A stretch of 64,000 nt of DNA from Roseinatronobacter sp052379845 (GTDB taxonomy: Bacteria; Pseudomonadota; Alphaproteobacteria; Rhodobacterales; Rhodobacteraceae): NCBI GenBank assembly GCA_052379845.1, contig JBQTCF010000017.1. The stretch is one strand, 5' to 3'. Below, one piece after another: positions 52,690 through 61,676 of the stretch; position 1 is the first letter of the stretch, and every line of letters starts with the position of its first letter. The notes under the pieces were generated by a model. The model saw nothing but the letters and a program-made list of their open reading frames with translations. It searched no databases and was not told the DNA's origin. The position numbers were made by a program, and so were the translations under genes.

Positions 52690-53412
52690 CTAAGCAATCT
52701 GCGCGAAAGCATCGCGCAGCGCTTGCGACCATGCTGCGGACATGGCCGCGAAATCCTCGTCATTGGCTTCGATGCGGCGTTGTTCACTGACGCGCAGCGC
52801 ATCGGTTTCAATCATCGCAAGATCCAGCGGCATACCCACGCTAAGATTCGAGCGCAGCGTGGAGTCCATCGACAAAAGCACCGCCTTGCGGGCTTCATCC
52901 AAAGGGGTGTCAACTGTGATCACGCGGTCCAGAATGGGCTTGCCGTATTTATGCTCGCCGATCTGCAGATAGGGCGTATCATCTGTCGCCTCAATGAAAT
53001 TGCCTTCGGGATAGACCAGAAACAGGCGCATGCGCCCGCCCTTGCGCTGGCCTGCCACAATCATGGACGCAGTGGCGGCCTGCGTCATGCGGTCCATGCG
53101 GGCCTTGGTTTCCGCAGTCACCCGCGACAGCATTTCGCCGGTAATGGTGGCCACGTCCAGCATGCTTTCGGCCAGCATAATGGATGTGTCGGGCGTGGCA
53201 TCTTCATCATCGATCGCTTCATGCAGGCGCGCAAGCGTGGTTTGCGTGACCGACAGATTGCCTGCCGTCATCATGACGATCACACGATCACCGGGCGCCT
53301 CAAACGTGAACATCTTTCGATATACTGAAATATTGTCCAGACCCGCATTCGTGCGCGTGTCGGACAACAAAACCAAACCGGCCTTCAGCAACAGCCCCAC
53401 GCAATATGTCAT
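52690..53412 (-). CDS. Anbu-type bacterial proteasome homologue
   Basis: 240 residues, N-terminal nucleophile fold. After removal of Met the chain begins TYCVGLLL; Thr1, Asp17 (LLSDTRTN) and Lys32 (VYRK) form a proteasome-like site. The length and sequence fit Anbu, a stand-alone ancestor-like proteasome protein that forms ring or helical assemblies. It lies 65 bases after a transglutaminase gene and ends an operon of ATP-grasp, alpha-E and transglutaminase genes, the arrangement recorded for Anbu. The protease activity and its targets remain uncertain. Confidence 0.9.
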   Translation of the reverse strand: MTYCVGLLLKAGLVLLSDTRTNAGLDNISVYRKMFTFEAPGDRVIVMMTAGNLSVTQTTLARLHEAIDDEDATPDTSIMLAESMLDVATITGEMLSRVTAETKARMDRMTQAATASMIVAGQRKGGRMRLFLVYPEGNFIEATDDTPYLQIGEHKYGKPILDRVITVDTPLDEARKAVLLSMDSTLRSNLSVGMPLDLAMIETDALRVSEQRRIEANDEDFAAMSAAWSQALRDAFAQIA

Positions 53413-53477
53413 CGCGCCTTTCCCTGCAAACCACTCAACCCGCCAGTGTTAGCGCTGTGCCCAAGGCACTGCAAGGC

Positions 53478-54296
53478 TCATTGCTGCTGGGCTTCGATCA
53501 CGACTGTCACATCCAGCGCCTCGGCGGCGCCGCCAAGCACCAGCCCGCGCAAGGGGGCGGCATCCTGCGCATCCAGCCCGGACCCCAGCCGGATATACTG
53601 ATCATTTGGGCAGCATTTGTTCGACGCGTCAAACCCCACCCAGCCCAGGCCCTCCACAAAAATTTCAGCCCAGGCGTGGCTGGCTTCATGCGCGCTGCCG
53701 TCTTCCGTGGCATTCAGGTAACCGCTGACATAGCGCGCCGGCAGATCGGCCAGATGCGCGCAGGCAATCAACACTTGCGTATGGTCCTGACATACGCCCG
53801 CACCTTCATTCATAGCCTCGGCCGCAGTGGTGTGGGCGTGCGTGGCGCCGGGCCGGTAAGGCAGCGCGTCCGACACGGCGGCAGCTAGCAGATGCGCGCG
53901 CTCCAGTGCCGTGGCCGAACCGGCATCGCGCAGGGCCTGATGCACCAGTTCCACAATCGCGCGGTTGGGTTCAGTGCGCACAGTGTTGCGCATATAGGCC
54001 CGCGGCGGCACCCGTTCACGGTGGCCGCGCAGCACACCGGCCGTGTCAACGGTTTCAATTTTGCCGCGAACGGTCACTTCAATATGCTCCACCCGTTTGC
54101 GCAGGGACACTGTCTGAATGTAATCCCCCGCCCCGTCACGGAACGCTTCGCCCATCACCGCATCGGGCACGTCAACAGACCAGTCGATCACCTTCTGGCT
54201 GTCGCATCTGGCCGGGATCAGGCGCAGGCTTTGGATGATACCGGCCACGGGGGTTGCAAACTCATAGCGGGTCTTGTGAAACACTGTCAGAATCAT
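53478..54296 (-). CDS. Transglutaminase-like cysteine protease of the Anbu operon
   Basis: 272 residues. The triad is C169 (GAGVCQDHTQ), H207 (ASHAWAEIF) and D223 (GFDASN). The N-terminal beta domain (TVFHKTRYEFATPV) is shared with bacterial transglutaminase-like proteins. It may cleave or form isopeptide bonds. No signal peptide, so cytoplasmic. It overlaps the alpha-E gene by 4 bases (ATGA). The family predicts peptidase or amidotransferase chemistry on products of the ATP-grasp enzyme. Confidence 0.9.
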   Translation of the reverse strand: MILTVFHKTRYEFATPVAGIIQSLRLIPARCDSQKVIDWSVDVPDAVMGEAFRDGAGDYIQTVSLRKRVEHIEVTVRGKIETVDTAGVLRGHRERVPPRAYMRNTVRTEPNRAIVELVHQALRDAGSATALERAHLLAAAVSDALPYRPGATHAHTTAAEAMNEGAGVCQDHTQVLIACAHLADLPARYVSGYLNATEDGSAHEASHAWAEIFVEGLGWVGFDASNKCCPNDQYIRLGSGLDAQDAAPLRGLVLGGAAEALDVTVVIEAQQQ

Positions 54297-55246
54297 CGTG
54301 CTTCCCCCGTCAGATACTGGTCATGGATGGACTGCGCCAGCACTGCGTTGTCGTTGATCATGCGTGTCAGGAATTCATGCAACCCTTCATCGAACACATC
54401 GTCAATGCGCGCTTCCGCCAGTTCCCCCAGCAGCGCGCGGGCGGATTCCTGTGCAGGCGTGGACCGGCCATAGATACGCGCCAGCTGGTCCAGATGTTCA
54501 TTCGCTTCCGCATAACATGACAGCAAGGATCGCGGGAATTTCGGGTTCAGCAACAGAAAATGCGCGATCTGCATCGAACTGAGTTCGCCACCATAGGCCC
54601 AGTTATAGGCCCGGTGCGCCGACAAGGCCCGCAACAGCGTGGTCCATTGATAATTGTCCAGCCCCGACCCCACATAGGCGACGGATGGCAACAAGACATA
54701 ATATTTCACATCCAGCAGGCGCGCGGTATTGTCGGCGCGTTCCACCGCATAGCCCAGATTCATGAAATTATAGCCGTCAATGCGCAACTGGGTGGATTCA
54801 ATCGCGCCCCGGATCAGGGAACTGGTGCGGATGGTCCAGTCGGTCAGGTCGGGGATGGACAGTTTGGACCGTTCCATCCGCTGCATGGCCATCAATTCCT
54901 GATAGCTGGTATTGATGGCGTCCCACACCTGCGATGTCAGCGCCGTGCGCACAATGCGCGCGTTTTCGCGCGCGGACCGAATGCAACTGGCCACCGACGA
55001 CGGGTTTTCCGTGTCAAAGAACAGGAAGCTTTCGACATTGCGCTGAACAATCTCGCCGTATTTGTCTGTAAAGGATTGCAACACCCCCTTGCTTTGCAAG
55101 ATGGCGGCCCATTCATTGCGATAGCCCCCGCCCGCATTGGGCAAAAGCGCGTTGCGAAAGCCCATATCCATCAGTCGGGCTGTGGTTTCGGAGCGTTCCA
55201 GAAAACGGGTCATCCAGAACAGGTTGGCGGCGGTGCGGCTTAACAT
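54293..55246 (-). CDS. Alpha-E domain protein of the Anbu operon
   Basis: 317 residues, all helical. Two similar motifs, FLERSETTARLMD near the N-terminus and AVERADNTARLLD near residue 185, mark the alpha-E domain. The domain always goes with the circularly permuted ATP-grasp and transglutaminase partners; its own chemistry is not known. The start codon comes one base after the ATP-grasp stop (TGACATG). Function as a binding or structural partner is inferred. Confidence 0.9.
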   Translation of the reverse strand: MLSRTAANLFWMTRFLERSETTARLMDMGFRNALLPNAGGGYRNEWAAILQSKGVLQSFTDKYGEIVQRNVESFLFFDTENPSSVASCIRSARENARIVRTALTSQVWDAINTSYQELMAMQRMERSKLSIPDLTDWTIRTSSLIRGAIESTQLRIDGYNFMNLGYAVERADNTARLLDVKYYVLLPSVAYVGSGLDNYQWTTLLRALSAHRAYNWAYGGELSSMQIAHFLLLNPKFPRSLLSCYAEANEHLDQLARIYGRSTPAQESARALLGELAEARIDDVFDEGLHEFLTRMINDNAVLAQSIHDQYLTGEAR

Positions 55247-55247
55247 G

Positions 55248-56666
55248 TCATTCCTCTGCGATAACCCAGGTGTCCTTGACGCCGCCGCCCTGACTGGAAT
55301 TCACCACCAGCGATCCATTGGTCAGGGCAACACGCGTCAACGCACCGGGCACCAGTTCGACATCCCGGCCCACCAGGCAATAGGGCCGCAAGTCCACATG
55401 ACGCGGCGCAATGCCTTCGTCAACGAAAGTCGGGCAGGTTGACAGCGCCAATGTGGGTTGGGCGATGTAATTCGACGGGTTGGCCGCCACTTTTGCTGCG
55501 AATGTGTCTATGGTCGCGCGGTCAGATGCGGGGCCGACCAGCATGCCATAGCCGCCCGATCCGTGCACTTCCTTGACCACCAGTTCGGATATGTTTTCCA
55601 GCACATATTTCAGATCATCGGATTTGGCGCATTGCCATGTCGGCACATTGTCCAGAAGCGGTGTTTCCCCCAGATAGAAGCGCACCATTTCAGGCACATA
55701 AGTATAGATGGCCTTGTCATCAGCCACGCCCGCGCCGGGGGCAGAGCATATTGTCACCCCCCCCGAGCGATAGACATTCATCAGCCCCGGAACCCCCAGC
55801 GTGGAATCAGGGCGGAAACACAGCGGGTCCAGAAAGGCGTCATCAATCCGGCGATAGATGACATCAACCTTGCGCGGCCCCTCAGTGGTGCGCATCCAGC
55901 AAAAATCACCATCGACAAACAGATCCTGCCCTTCGACCAGTTCAATGCCCATCAGGTCCGCCAGAAAGGAATGTTCATAATAGGCCGAATTGAAATGCCC
56001 CGGTGTCAGCAGCACCACACAGGGGTCGCGGTCGCATTTTGCGGGTGCCACCGACGCCAATGTGCGTTTCAGCAACCGCGCATAGCCATCCACAGGGGCG
56101 ACGCGGTTTTCCTGAAACAGATGCGGGAACATGCGCATCATGACTTCGCGGTTTTCCAGCATATAGGACACGCCCGACGGCGTGCGGCAATTGTCTTCCA
56201 GAACATAAAACTGCTCAGCACCTGTGCGCACCAGATCAATGCCCACGATATGGCTGAACACCCCCAAAGGCGGGCGGAACCCTGCCACCGCAATTTCATA
56301 GGCGTCATTGCGATACACCAGATCAGCGGGAATACGCCCTGCGCGAATGATTTCGCCACGGTCATATACATCGGACAAAAACGCGTTCAGCGCGCGGGCG
56401 CGTTGCTTGATGCCCCGTTCCAGCCTGCGCCATTCATGCGCGGTAAACACGCGCGGAAACATGTCGAACGGGATAAGCCTGTCAGGGTCGCCCCCTTCGC
56501 CATAAACTGCGAAAGTAATGCCGTAGCGGCGAAACAGATCCTCGGCCTCGGCCTGTTTCAGGGCGCGGAATTCGGCGGGCATGTTCTGATACCAGCCTTC
56601 CAGCATTTGATAAGGGGCGCGCAACCCGTCAGACGCATACATTTCGTTGAAAAAATCGGCTGCCAT
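55248..56666 (-). CDS. Circularly permuted ATP-grasp ligase of the Anbu operon
   Basis: 472 residues of the CP_ATPgrasp type. The nucleotide loop is in VVKEVHGSGGYGMLVGP, with the metal-binding region VDVIYRRIDDAFLD and the conserved EDNCRTPSGVSYMLENR. Such ligases join a carboxylate and an amine via an acyl phosphate. It is the first gene of the operon, followed by alpha-E, transglutaminase and Anbu. Peptide or amide formation is likely; the substrates are unknown. No export signal. Confidence 0.9.
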   Translation of the reverse strand: MAADFFNEMYASDGLRAPYQMLEGWYQNMPAEFRALKQAEAEDLFRRYGITFAVYGEGGDPDRLIPFDMFPRVFTAHEWRRLERGIKQRARALNAFLSDVYDRGEIIRAGRIPADLVYRNDAYEIAVAGFRPPLGVFSHIVGIDLVRTGAEQFYVLEDNCRTPSGVSYMLENREVMMRMFPHLFQENRVAPVDGYARLLKRTLASVAPAKCDRDPCVVLLTPGHFNSAYYEHSFLADLMGIELVEGQDLFVDGDFCWMRTTEGPRKVDVIYRRIDDAFLDPLCFRPDSTLGVPGLMNVYRSGGVTICSAPGAGVADDKAIYTYVPEMVRFYLGETPLLDNVPTWQCAKSDDLKYVLENISELVVKEVHGSGGYGMLVGPASDRATIDTFAAKVAANPSNYIAQPTLALSTCPTFVDEGIAPRHVDLRPYCLVGRDVELVPGALTRVALTNGSLVVNSSQGGGVKDTWVIAEE

Positions 56667-56784
56667 TGCGCAGGAACTCCATTATTTACAGCCATCAAAA
56701 CAGGTCTGTGCAGAAAGTAAAGATCACCAGAAGTCAGTGCCTAAATTATAGGCACGCAGGCGGACACAAAGCTGTGCCCCCCTT

Positions 56785-58821
56785 TCAGGACAGGCCCGCG
56801 CGCGCCTGTCGGGCGTTCAGCCAGTTCAGGGACAGCACCACCAGCAGCACCCCCGCGCCCACCAGTTCCACCGTGACAGACGGCCAGAACAGCGCCACCA
56901 CCGCAGGCACTGCCACCAGCCGCGAAAGGGCATCCATGCGGGCGAACAAATACCCCTCAATCGCGGCAGCAAACGCGACCAGCCCCAGAATGGCGGTAAA
57001 CCCTGTCCACAACACATGCAGCAGCGGACCACCATAGATGATTTCGGGGTTGAACACCATGAACAGCGGGATCAGATACAGGCCCTTGGCGAATTTCCAT
57101 GCCTGCATGGATGTTTCCATGGGTTTTGCCCCCGCCACCGCCGCCCCCGCAAACCCCGCAAGTGCCACTGGCGGCGTCACATTGCTGTCCTGGGAATACC
57201 AGAACACCACCAGATGCGCGATCAATAGCGGGATGCCGAATTCATTGTGCAGCGCAGGCCCCACCAGCACGATCAGCACAATATAGCTGGCCGTCACCGG
57301 CAAGCCCAGCCCCAGCACCAGCGACGCAATCAGCACCAGCCCCAGCGCCAAAACGATATTGCCACCCGACAGCGCCACCATCATGGAGCTGAATTTCAGC
57401 CCCAGCCCCGTCAGACCCACAACCCCCACGATAATGCCCGCCACAGCACAGGCAATGGACACGGCCACCGCATTGCGCGCGCCCAGTTCCAGCGAGTCCC
57501 ATATCATACGCAGCCCGCGCAGAATGGACGCCTGCACCCGGTCGCGCGTGACTGGCCCATCCGCCCACACGGCCCAGGCCCCGCGCAGCCCTGCCACGCC
57601 CACAACCGACAAAATGGCCCAGAACCCCACCCGCATGGGCGAGATGTTGTTGACCAGCAGCACCACCAGCAACACCAGCGGCACAATGAATTGCCACCCC
57701 GCCGCCAGCACATGGCGCACGATGGGCAATTCCGCAGCAGACAGCCCCTTCATGCCCTGTTTCATCGCCACGATATGCACGAACAGATAGACTGTGCCCA
57801 AATACAGGATCGCCGGAAAAATCGACACCAGAACGATGTCGATATAGGGCACTTGGGTATATTCCGAAATCAGGAACGCGCCTGCGCCCATCAGGGGCGG
57901 TGTGATCTGCCCCCCGGTCGACGCCGCCGCTTCAATCCCGCCCGCCTGTTTGGGCTTGTAGCCAAGGCGTTTCATCAGCGGAATGGTAAATGCGCCCGTT
58001 GTCACCACATTTGCAATCGCGGACCCCGAAATTGACCCCATCCCTGCGCTTGCAATCACAGCCGCTTTCGCAGGGCCGCCCGGTTTGCGCCCGGTCGCCG
58101 CAAAGGCCAGATCAATGAAGAACTTGCCCGCGCCGGTTTTTTCCAGAAACGCCCCGAACAGCACGAACATGAACACGAATGTTGCAGCCACGCCAAGCGG
58201 CAGGCCGAAAATCCCTTCCTGCCCCAGATACAACTGGCCCACCAGCCGGTCCACGCTGGCGCCGCGATGCGACAGAATGCCCGGCATCCATTCCCCCACC
58301 TGCGGCAAGGCCCCGCGCGGACCTGCCAGCGCATAGATGATGGCCAGCGCGCCAATGATGGTCATGCCCAGCCCCACGGCGCGGCGGCTGGCTTCCAGCA
58401 CGGCAATAATGCAGATGATGCCCACGGCAATGTCTGTGCCCGTCCACCACCCGGCCCGCGCGATGATGTCATCCAGATACCAGATGATATAAAACCCGCT
58501 TAGAAACGCGGCGGTCAGAAACCCTGCGTCAATGATCCAGCCCAACACCCCGCGCGGGCGCGTCTGCCCGAAGGCGGGAAAAATCAGAAACGCCAGAAAC
58601 AGCACAAAGCCCAGATGCGCGGTGCGTTGGTAAAACAGCCCCAGCGGCTGGATGCCAGCTGTGTATAGCTGAAACAGCGACAGCATGATCGCCACCGCCG
58701 TGATCAGCCACAGCACAGGGCGCGGCTGCATTGCATCCGCGGATCGCAGATTTGACGGAATAACCCCACCATCTATCTGATCGGGGTTTATGCTGTCGGT
58801 GATGCTTTTGTGTCCTGCCAT
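56785..58821 (-). CDS. TRAP transporter permease, fused DctQM type (TAXI subfamily)
   Basis: 678 residues and about 17 hydrophobic helices. The N-terminal four-helix (DctQ-like) part is fused to the large permease, in which IASAGMGSISGSAIANVVTTG and GGQITPPLMGAGAFLISEYTQVP are conserved loops. It moves a solute using a Na+ or H+ gradient. It is the last gene of SBP-DUF1850-permease. The solute of TAXI systems is usually a dicarboxylate or glutamate-like compound, but this is not proven here. Confidence 0.92.
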   Translation of the reverse strand: MAGHKSITDSINPDQIDGGVIPSNLRSADAMQPRPVLWLITAVAIMLSLFQLYTAGIQPLGLFYQRTAHLGFVLFLAFLIFPAFGQTRPRGVLGWIIDAGFLTAAFLSGFYIIWYLDDIIARAGWWTGTDIAVGIICIIAVLEASRRAVGLGMTIIGALAIIYALAGPRGALPQVGEWMPGILSHRGASVDRLVGQLYLGQEGIFGLPLGVAATFVFMFVLFGAFLEKTGAGKFFIDLAFAATGRKPGGPAKAAVIASAGMGSISGSAIANVVTTGAFTIPLMKRLGYKPKQAGGIEAAASTGGQITPPLMGAGAFLISEYTQVPYIDIVLVSIFPAILYLGTVYLFVHIVAMKQGMKGLSAAELPIVRHVLAAGWQFIVPLVLLVVLLVNNISPMRVGFWAILSVVGVAGLRGAWAVWADGPVTRDRVQASILRGLRMIWDSLELGARNAVAVSIACAVAGIIVGVVGLTGLGLKFSSMMVALSGGNIVLALGLVLIASLVLGLGLPVTASYIVLIVLVGPALHNEFGIPLLIAHLVVFWYSQDSNVTPPVALAGFAGAAVAGAKPMETSMQAWKFAKGLYLIPLFMVFNPEIIYGGPLLHVLWTGFTAILGLVAFAAAIEGYLFARMDALSRLVAVPAVVALFWPSVTVELVGAGVLLVVLSLNWLNARQARAGLS

Positions 58822-58939
58822 CGGGGCCGCCCTGTCACTTTTTCATGTCACGCTGTTGGCCGGGCTGTGCAGGCCCGCCGGAACATGCGCTGTCAAATGG
58901 TTGGTGAATGGCGCGCCATGTGCGGCCCTGCGCCATTCA

Positions 58940-59404
58940 TCAGGGGTTCAACTGCAACCGCACGCGCGCCCCGTGGTCCACATGGTCCAGCAGCGCCAGG
59001 TCATGACCTGCAGCCGTCAGCCTGTGGCCAACATGTTCTGACCCCACGCGCAAGGTCAGGCTGTTGTCAAACAAGGCTTCATCAATGCCAACAATCCAGT
59101 AGCCCCCACCCTGCGCCGCAACCAGCGTGCCACGCCCTGCCACCTCGCCCAGACCTGCAGCGAAATCATGCAGGTAGCTGCGGGTCAGGGTCAGTTGGCC
59201 TGCACGGTTTTCAAAACAATCCGCCACAGCGCCGCCTGTCACGGAATGCGCCCAGCGCAGGCAAATCTCCGTATCTGCGGGCATCGGCAATTGCGCCAGC
59301 ACTGCGCCGCGCGCATCTTGCAGGTGCAAAGCCGCATCCGCGCAAGCGACAACGGGCGCGAACAGGGCGGCAAGACATACCCGCCCTGTTGCCCAAGCTG
59401 TCAC
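58940..59404 (-). CDS. DUF1850 protein of a TAXI-TRAP cassette
   Basis: 154 residues. A probable signal (TAWATGRVCLAALFAPVVACADA) is followed by a domain with CLRWAHSVTGGAVADCFE, the DUF1850 signature. The family is found next to TAXI-type TRAP genes and may aid transport in the periplasm. Translation starts at GTG 59404, which overlaps the SBP stop as GTGA. It is separated by 118 bases from the permease. Function unknown. Confidence 0.82.
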   Translation of the reverse strand: MTAWATGRVCLAALFAPVVACADAALHLQDARGAVLAQLPMPADTEICLRWAHSVTGGAVADCFENRAGQLTLTRSYLHDFAAGLGEVAGRGTLVAAQGGGYWIVGIDEALFDNSLTLRVGSEHVGHRLTAAGHDLALLDHVDHGARVRLQLNP

Positions 59405-60360
59405 GGGCGCTGATGATCCTGCGGTGTTGCGCCCAGTTCTTCCAGATAGCGCAGCGCACCGGGGTGGAAGGGGATCGGCGTCGAATCAACACTGAATTCC
59501 ACTGTCGTGTCATTCGCGGCGGGGTGAATGGCGATCAACTCGTCCACATTCTCATACATGGCGCGGGTGATGTTATAGGCCAGTTCCTCATCCATATCGG
59601 CATGCACAATCAACACATTGGGGGTTGAAATGCTTAGCACCGGGTCGGCCATCCCGTCATACAGCCCCGCACGCAGGGTATAGGGGGCAAATGTCGGTTC
59701 CGCAGCGATGGCGGCGGCAATTTCATCTGTGGTCAACGGGACCAGCCTGATGGACCGCGTGGTGGCAAGGTTCATGATGGAACTGGTGGGCGGCCCTACA
59801 CTCCAGAAACCCGCGTCAATATCGCCGTCGCGCAGCGCGTCGGCGGTTTCATTGAAGTTCAGGCGCTGTTCGCTGATGTCATCATAGGTGATGCCATTTG
59901 CCGCCAGCAGAGTTTGCGCGCTGACTTCGGTGCCCGACCCCGGCGCGCCAACAGACACACGCTTGCCGCGCAGGTCTTCAAGGCTGGTGATCCCGCTAGC
60001 GGCAAGTGTGACAAGCTGAACAGCATTAGGGTAGATCGACGCAATGGCGCGCAATTCATCCACCTGACGCCCCTCAAACGCGCCTTCGCCGTGGAATGCC
60101 TGATACACCGTGTCGGCCAGCGCCAACGCCAGATCGGAATCAAAACGCGACACCAGCGCCACGTTTTCCACCGATGCGCCGGTGACTTCCGCACTGGCGG
60201 ATGCGCCGTCCACATGGCGGTTGATCACCTCCGCCAGGCCCCCGCCATAGGGAAAGTAAACCCCGCCGGTGCCGCCTGTGGCAATGGACAGTTCCTGCGC
60301 CTGCACGGGCGCGGCCAACAGCGCCGTCGCCGCAGCAATGGCTGCAAATCTGTAAGTCAT
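59401..60360 (-). CDS. TAXI-family TRAP solute-binding protein
   Basis: 319 residues. A signal peptide (TYRFAAIAAATALLAAPVQAQ) precedes the binding fold. Characteristic parts are LSIATGGTGGVYFPYGGGLAEVINRH, LRGKRVSVGAPGSGTEVSAQ and IDAGFWSVGPPTSSIMNLA. The start at 60360 has GGGAGGA 6 bases upstream. It delivers a solute to the TRAP permease. The frame continues upstream to 60819, but that part is an artefact that overlaps the LysE gene. Confidence 0.93.
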   Translation of the reverse strand: MTYRFAAIAAATALLAAPVQAQELSIATGGTGGVYFPYGGGLAEVINRHVDGASASAEVTGASVENVALVSRFDSDLALALADTVYQAFHGEGAFEGRQVDELRAIASIYPNAVQLVTLAASGITSLEDLRGKRVSVGAPGSGTEVSAQTLLAANGITYDDISEQRLNFNETADALRDGDIDAGFWSVGPPTSSIMNLATTRSIRLVPLTTDEIAAAIAAEPTFAPYTLRAGLYDGMADPVLSISTPNVLIVHADMDEELAYNITRAMYENVDELIAIHPAANDTTVEFSVDSTPIPFHPGALRYLEELGATPQDHQRP

Positions 60361-60473
60361 GTGTATCCTCCCAAGGATCATTGTTTTTGTTTTTCCGATC
60401 GCACGCGATCCATGGGAAAGACTAGCGGCGCATTTCGCATCGCGCAAGCATTGTAGGGCCGTGTTGCGCAGGG

Positions 60474-61073
60474 TTACCCTGCGAAAACCACCGGCACCAG
60501 CGATGCCGCCAGCAACACCGCCATGGAATAGTTGAACACCCGCAGCCAGCGGGGGCGCTGCAACACGCGCCGCACCCCCAGCCCAAGCCCCGTCCAGATA
60601 ACGGTTGAGGTCCAGCCCACGCATAAAAACCCCGCCGCCACCCAGGCCACGGCGCCCCAATCCTGCGTTGGCGCATAGATCGACACCGCCCCCAGCGAGA
60701 TGACCCATGCCTTCGGGTTGACCCATTGGAACGCGGCGGCCTGCAGGAATGTCAGCGGCTTGCCCTTCGCGCCAGCCCCGTCCGGGGGCGCGGCATGGGC
60801 AATTTTCCACGCCAGCCACAGCATATAGACCACGGACACCACCTTCAGCGCCAGTTGCGCGGGCGGGTAGCTGATGAAGAGGCCCATCAACCCCACACCC
60901 ACCACAAACACCATTCCCGCATGGCCCAGTGCGATGCCCGCCATATGCGGCAGCGACCGCCGGAACCCGAAATTCACCCCCGATGCCAGCAACATGACAT
61001 TATTCGGCCCCGGCGTGGCCGAGGTCACGAAGGCGAAGGCAAGCAGTGCAAGAAAAACTTCTGATGTCATCAT
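60474..61073 (-). CDS. LysE-family amino acid exporter (divergent from Lrp-type regulator)
   Basis: 199 residues and six hydrophobic helices. The N-terminal FVTSATPGPNNVMLLASGVNFGFRR is the LysE signature. It is transcribed away from the Lrp/AsnC gene at 61161, a typical regulator-exporter pair. The start at 61073 is the first of two adjacent ATGs. It probably exports an amino acid recognised by the regulator; the identity is unknown. Confidence 0.88.
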   Translation of the reverse strand: MMTSEVFLALLAFAFVTSATPGPNNVMLLASGVNFGFRRSLPHMAGIALGHAGMVFVVGVGLMGLFISYPPAQLALKVVSVVYMLWLAWKIAHAAPPDGAGAKGKPLTFLQAAAFQWVNPKAWVISLGAVSIYAPTQDWGAVAWVAAGFLCVGWTSTVIWTGLGLGVRRVLQRPRWLRVFNYSMAVLLAASLVPVVFAG

Positions 61074-61122
61074 CTCAATCCCATAGCTGCACAAAACCTA
61101 ATGCAGATTTCAGGAAATTGAA

Positions 61123-61157
61123 TTGCAAATACTGCAGGACAGGTGCATAATTTGCAA
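61123..61157. promoter_or_regulatory. TTGCAAAT-N19-ATTTGCAA inverted repeat in the LysE/Lrp gap
   Basis: Perfect 8-base arms (61123-61130 and 61150-61157) lie in the 87-base divergent gap, one arm 3 bases before the Lrp start. The position and symmetry fit an operator bound by the Lrp-type protein, allowing it to control both genes. The arm spacing is about 27 bases from centre to centre. Confidence 0.6.
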
Positions 61158-61160
61158 CTT

Positions 61161-61613
61161 ATGACGGGACTGGACAAAATATCCGAACATATATTGCGCA
61201 TCCTGACGCAGGAAGGGCGCATTTCCAACCTTGATCTGGCCGAACGCGTCGGGCTGTCGCCGTCAGCCTGTTTGCGCCGCGTGCAGGACCTGGAACGCAG
61301 GCGCGTCATCACCGGCTACAAGGCCGTGCTGGACCCTTTCCAGACCGGCATCGGCTTTATCGCCTATGTCACTGTGGGCCTGTCGCGCCACACCAAGGCC
61401 GCACAGGAAGAATTTGAACGCCTGATGCGCGCAGCCCCGCAGGTGCGTGAATGCCACAACATTACCGGCACAGTCGAATACCTGCTGCGCGTGGAAGTGC
61501 GTGATCTGGCGGCATACAAACATTTCCACACCGATTACATGGGCGCATTCCCCTATCTGGACACATTGACGACCATGGTTGTGATGGGGTCGCCCAAGGA
61601 CGACCGCGCCTGA
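61161..61613 (+). CDS. Lrp/AsnC-family transcriptional regulator
   Basis: 150 residues. The helix-turn-helix has ISNLDLAERVGLSPSACLRRVQDLERR, and the C-terminal RAM domain has CHNITGTVEYLLRVEVRDL, which binds effector amino acids. The start at 61161 is chosen as the first ATG; a GTG at 61143 is possible. It is divergent from a LysE exporter and probably regulates it and itself via the inverted repeat at 61123-61157. Confidence 0.92.
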   Translation: MTGLDKISEHILRILTQEGRISNLDLAERVGLSPSACLRRVQDLERRRVITGYKAVLDPFQTGIGFIAYVTVGLSRHTKAAQEEFERLMRAAPQVRECHNITGTVEYLLRVEVRDLAAYKHFHTDYMGAFPYLDTLTTMVVMGSPKDDRA

Positions 61614-61676
61614 TCTTTTGCGCGTGCATCCGGGCAGGAAACCAGCTATGCTGCAGCGCAGCAAAAGGGGTGAACC

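Noticed and set aside
52456..52790. Short coding frames within the 178-bp repeat and next to it
   Set aside because: The frames differ between the two copies and are not kept in length; the region looks noncoding.
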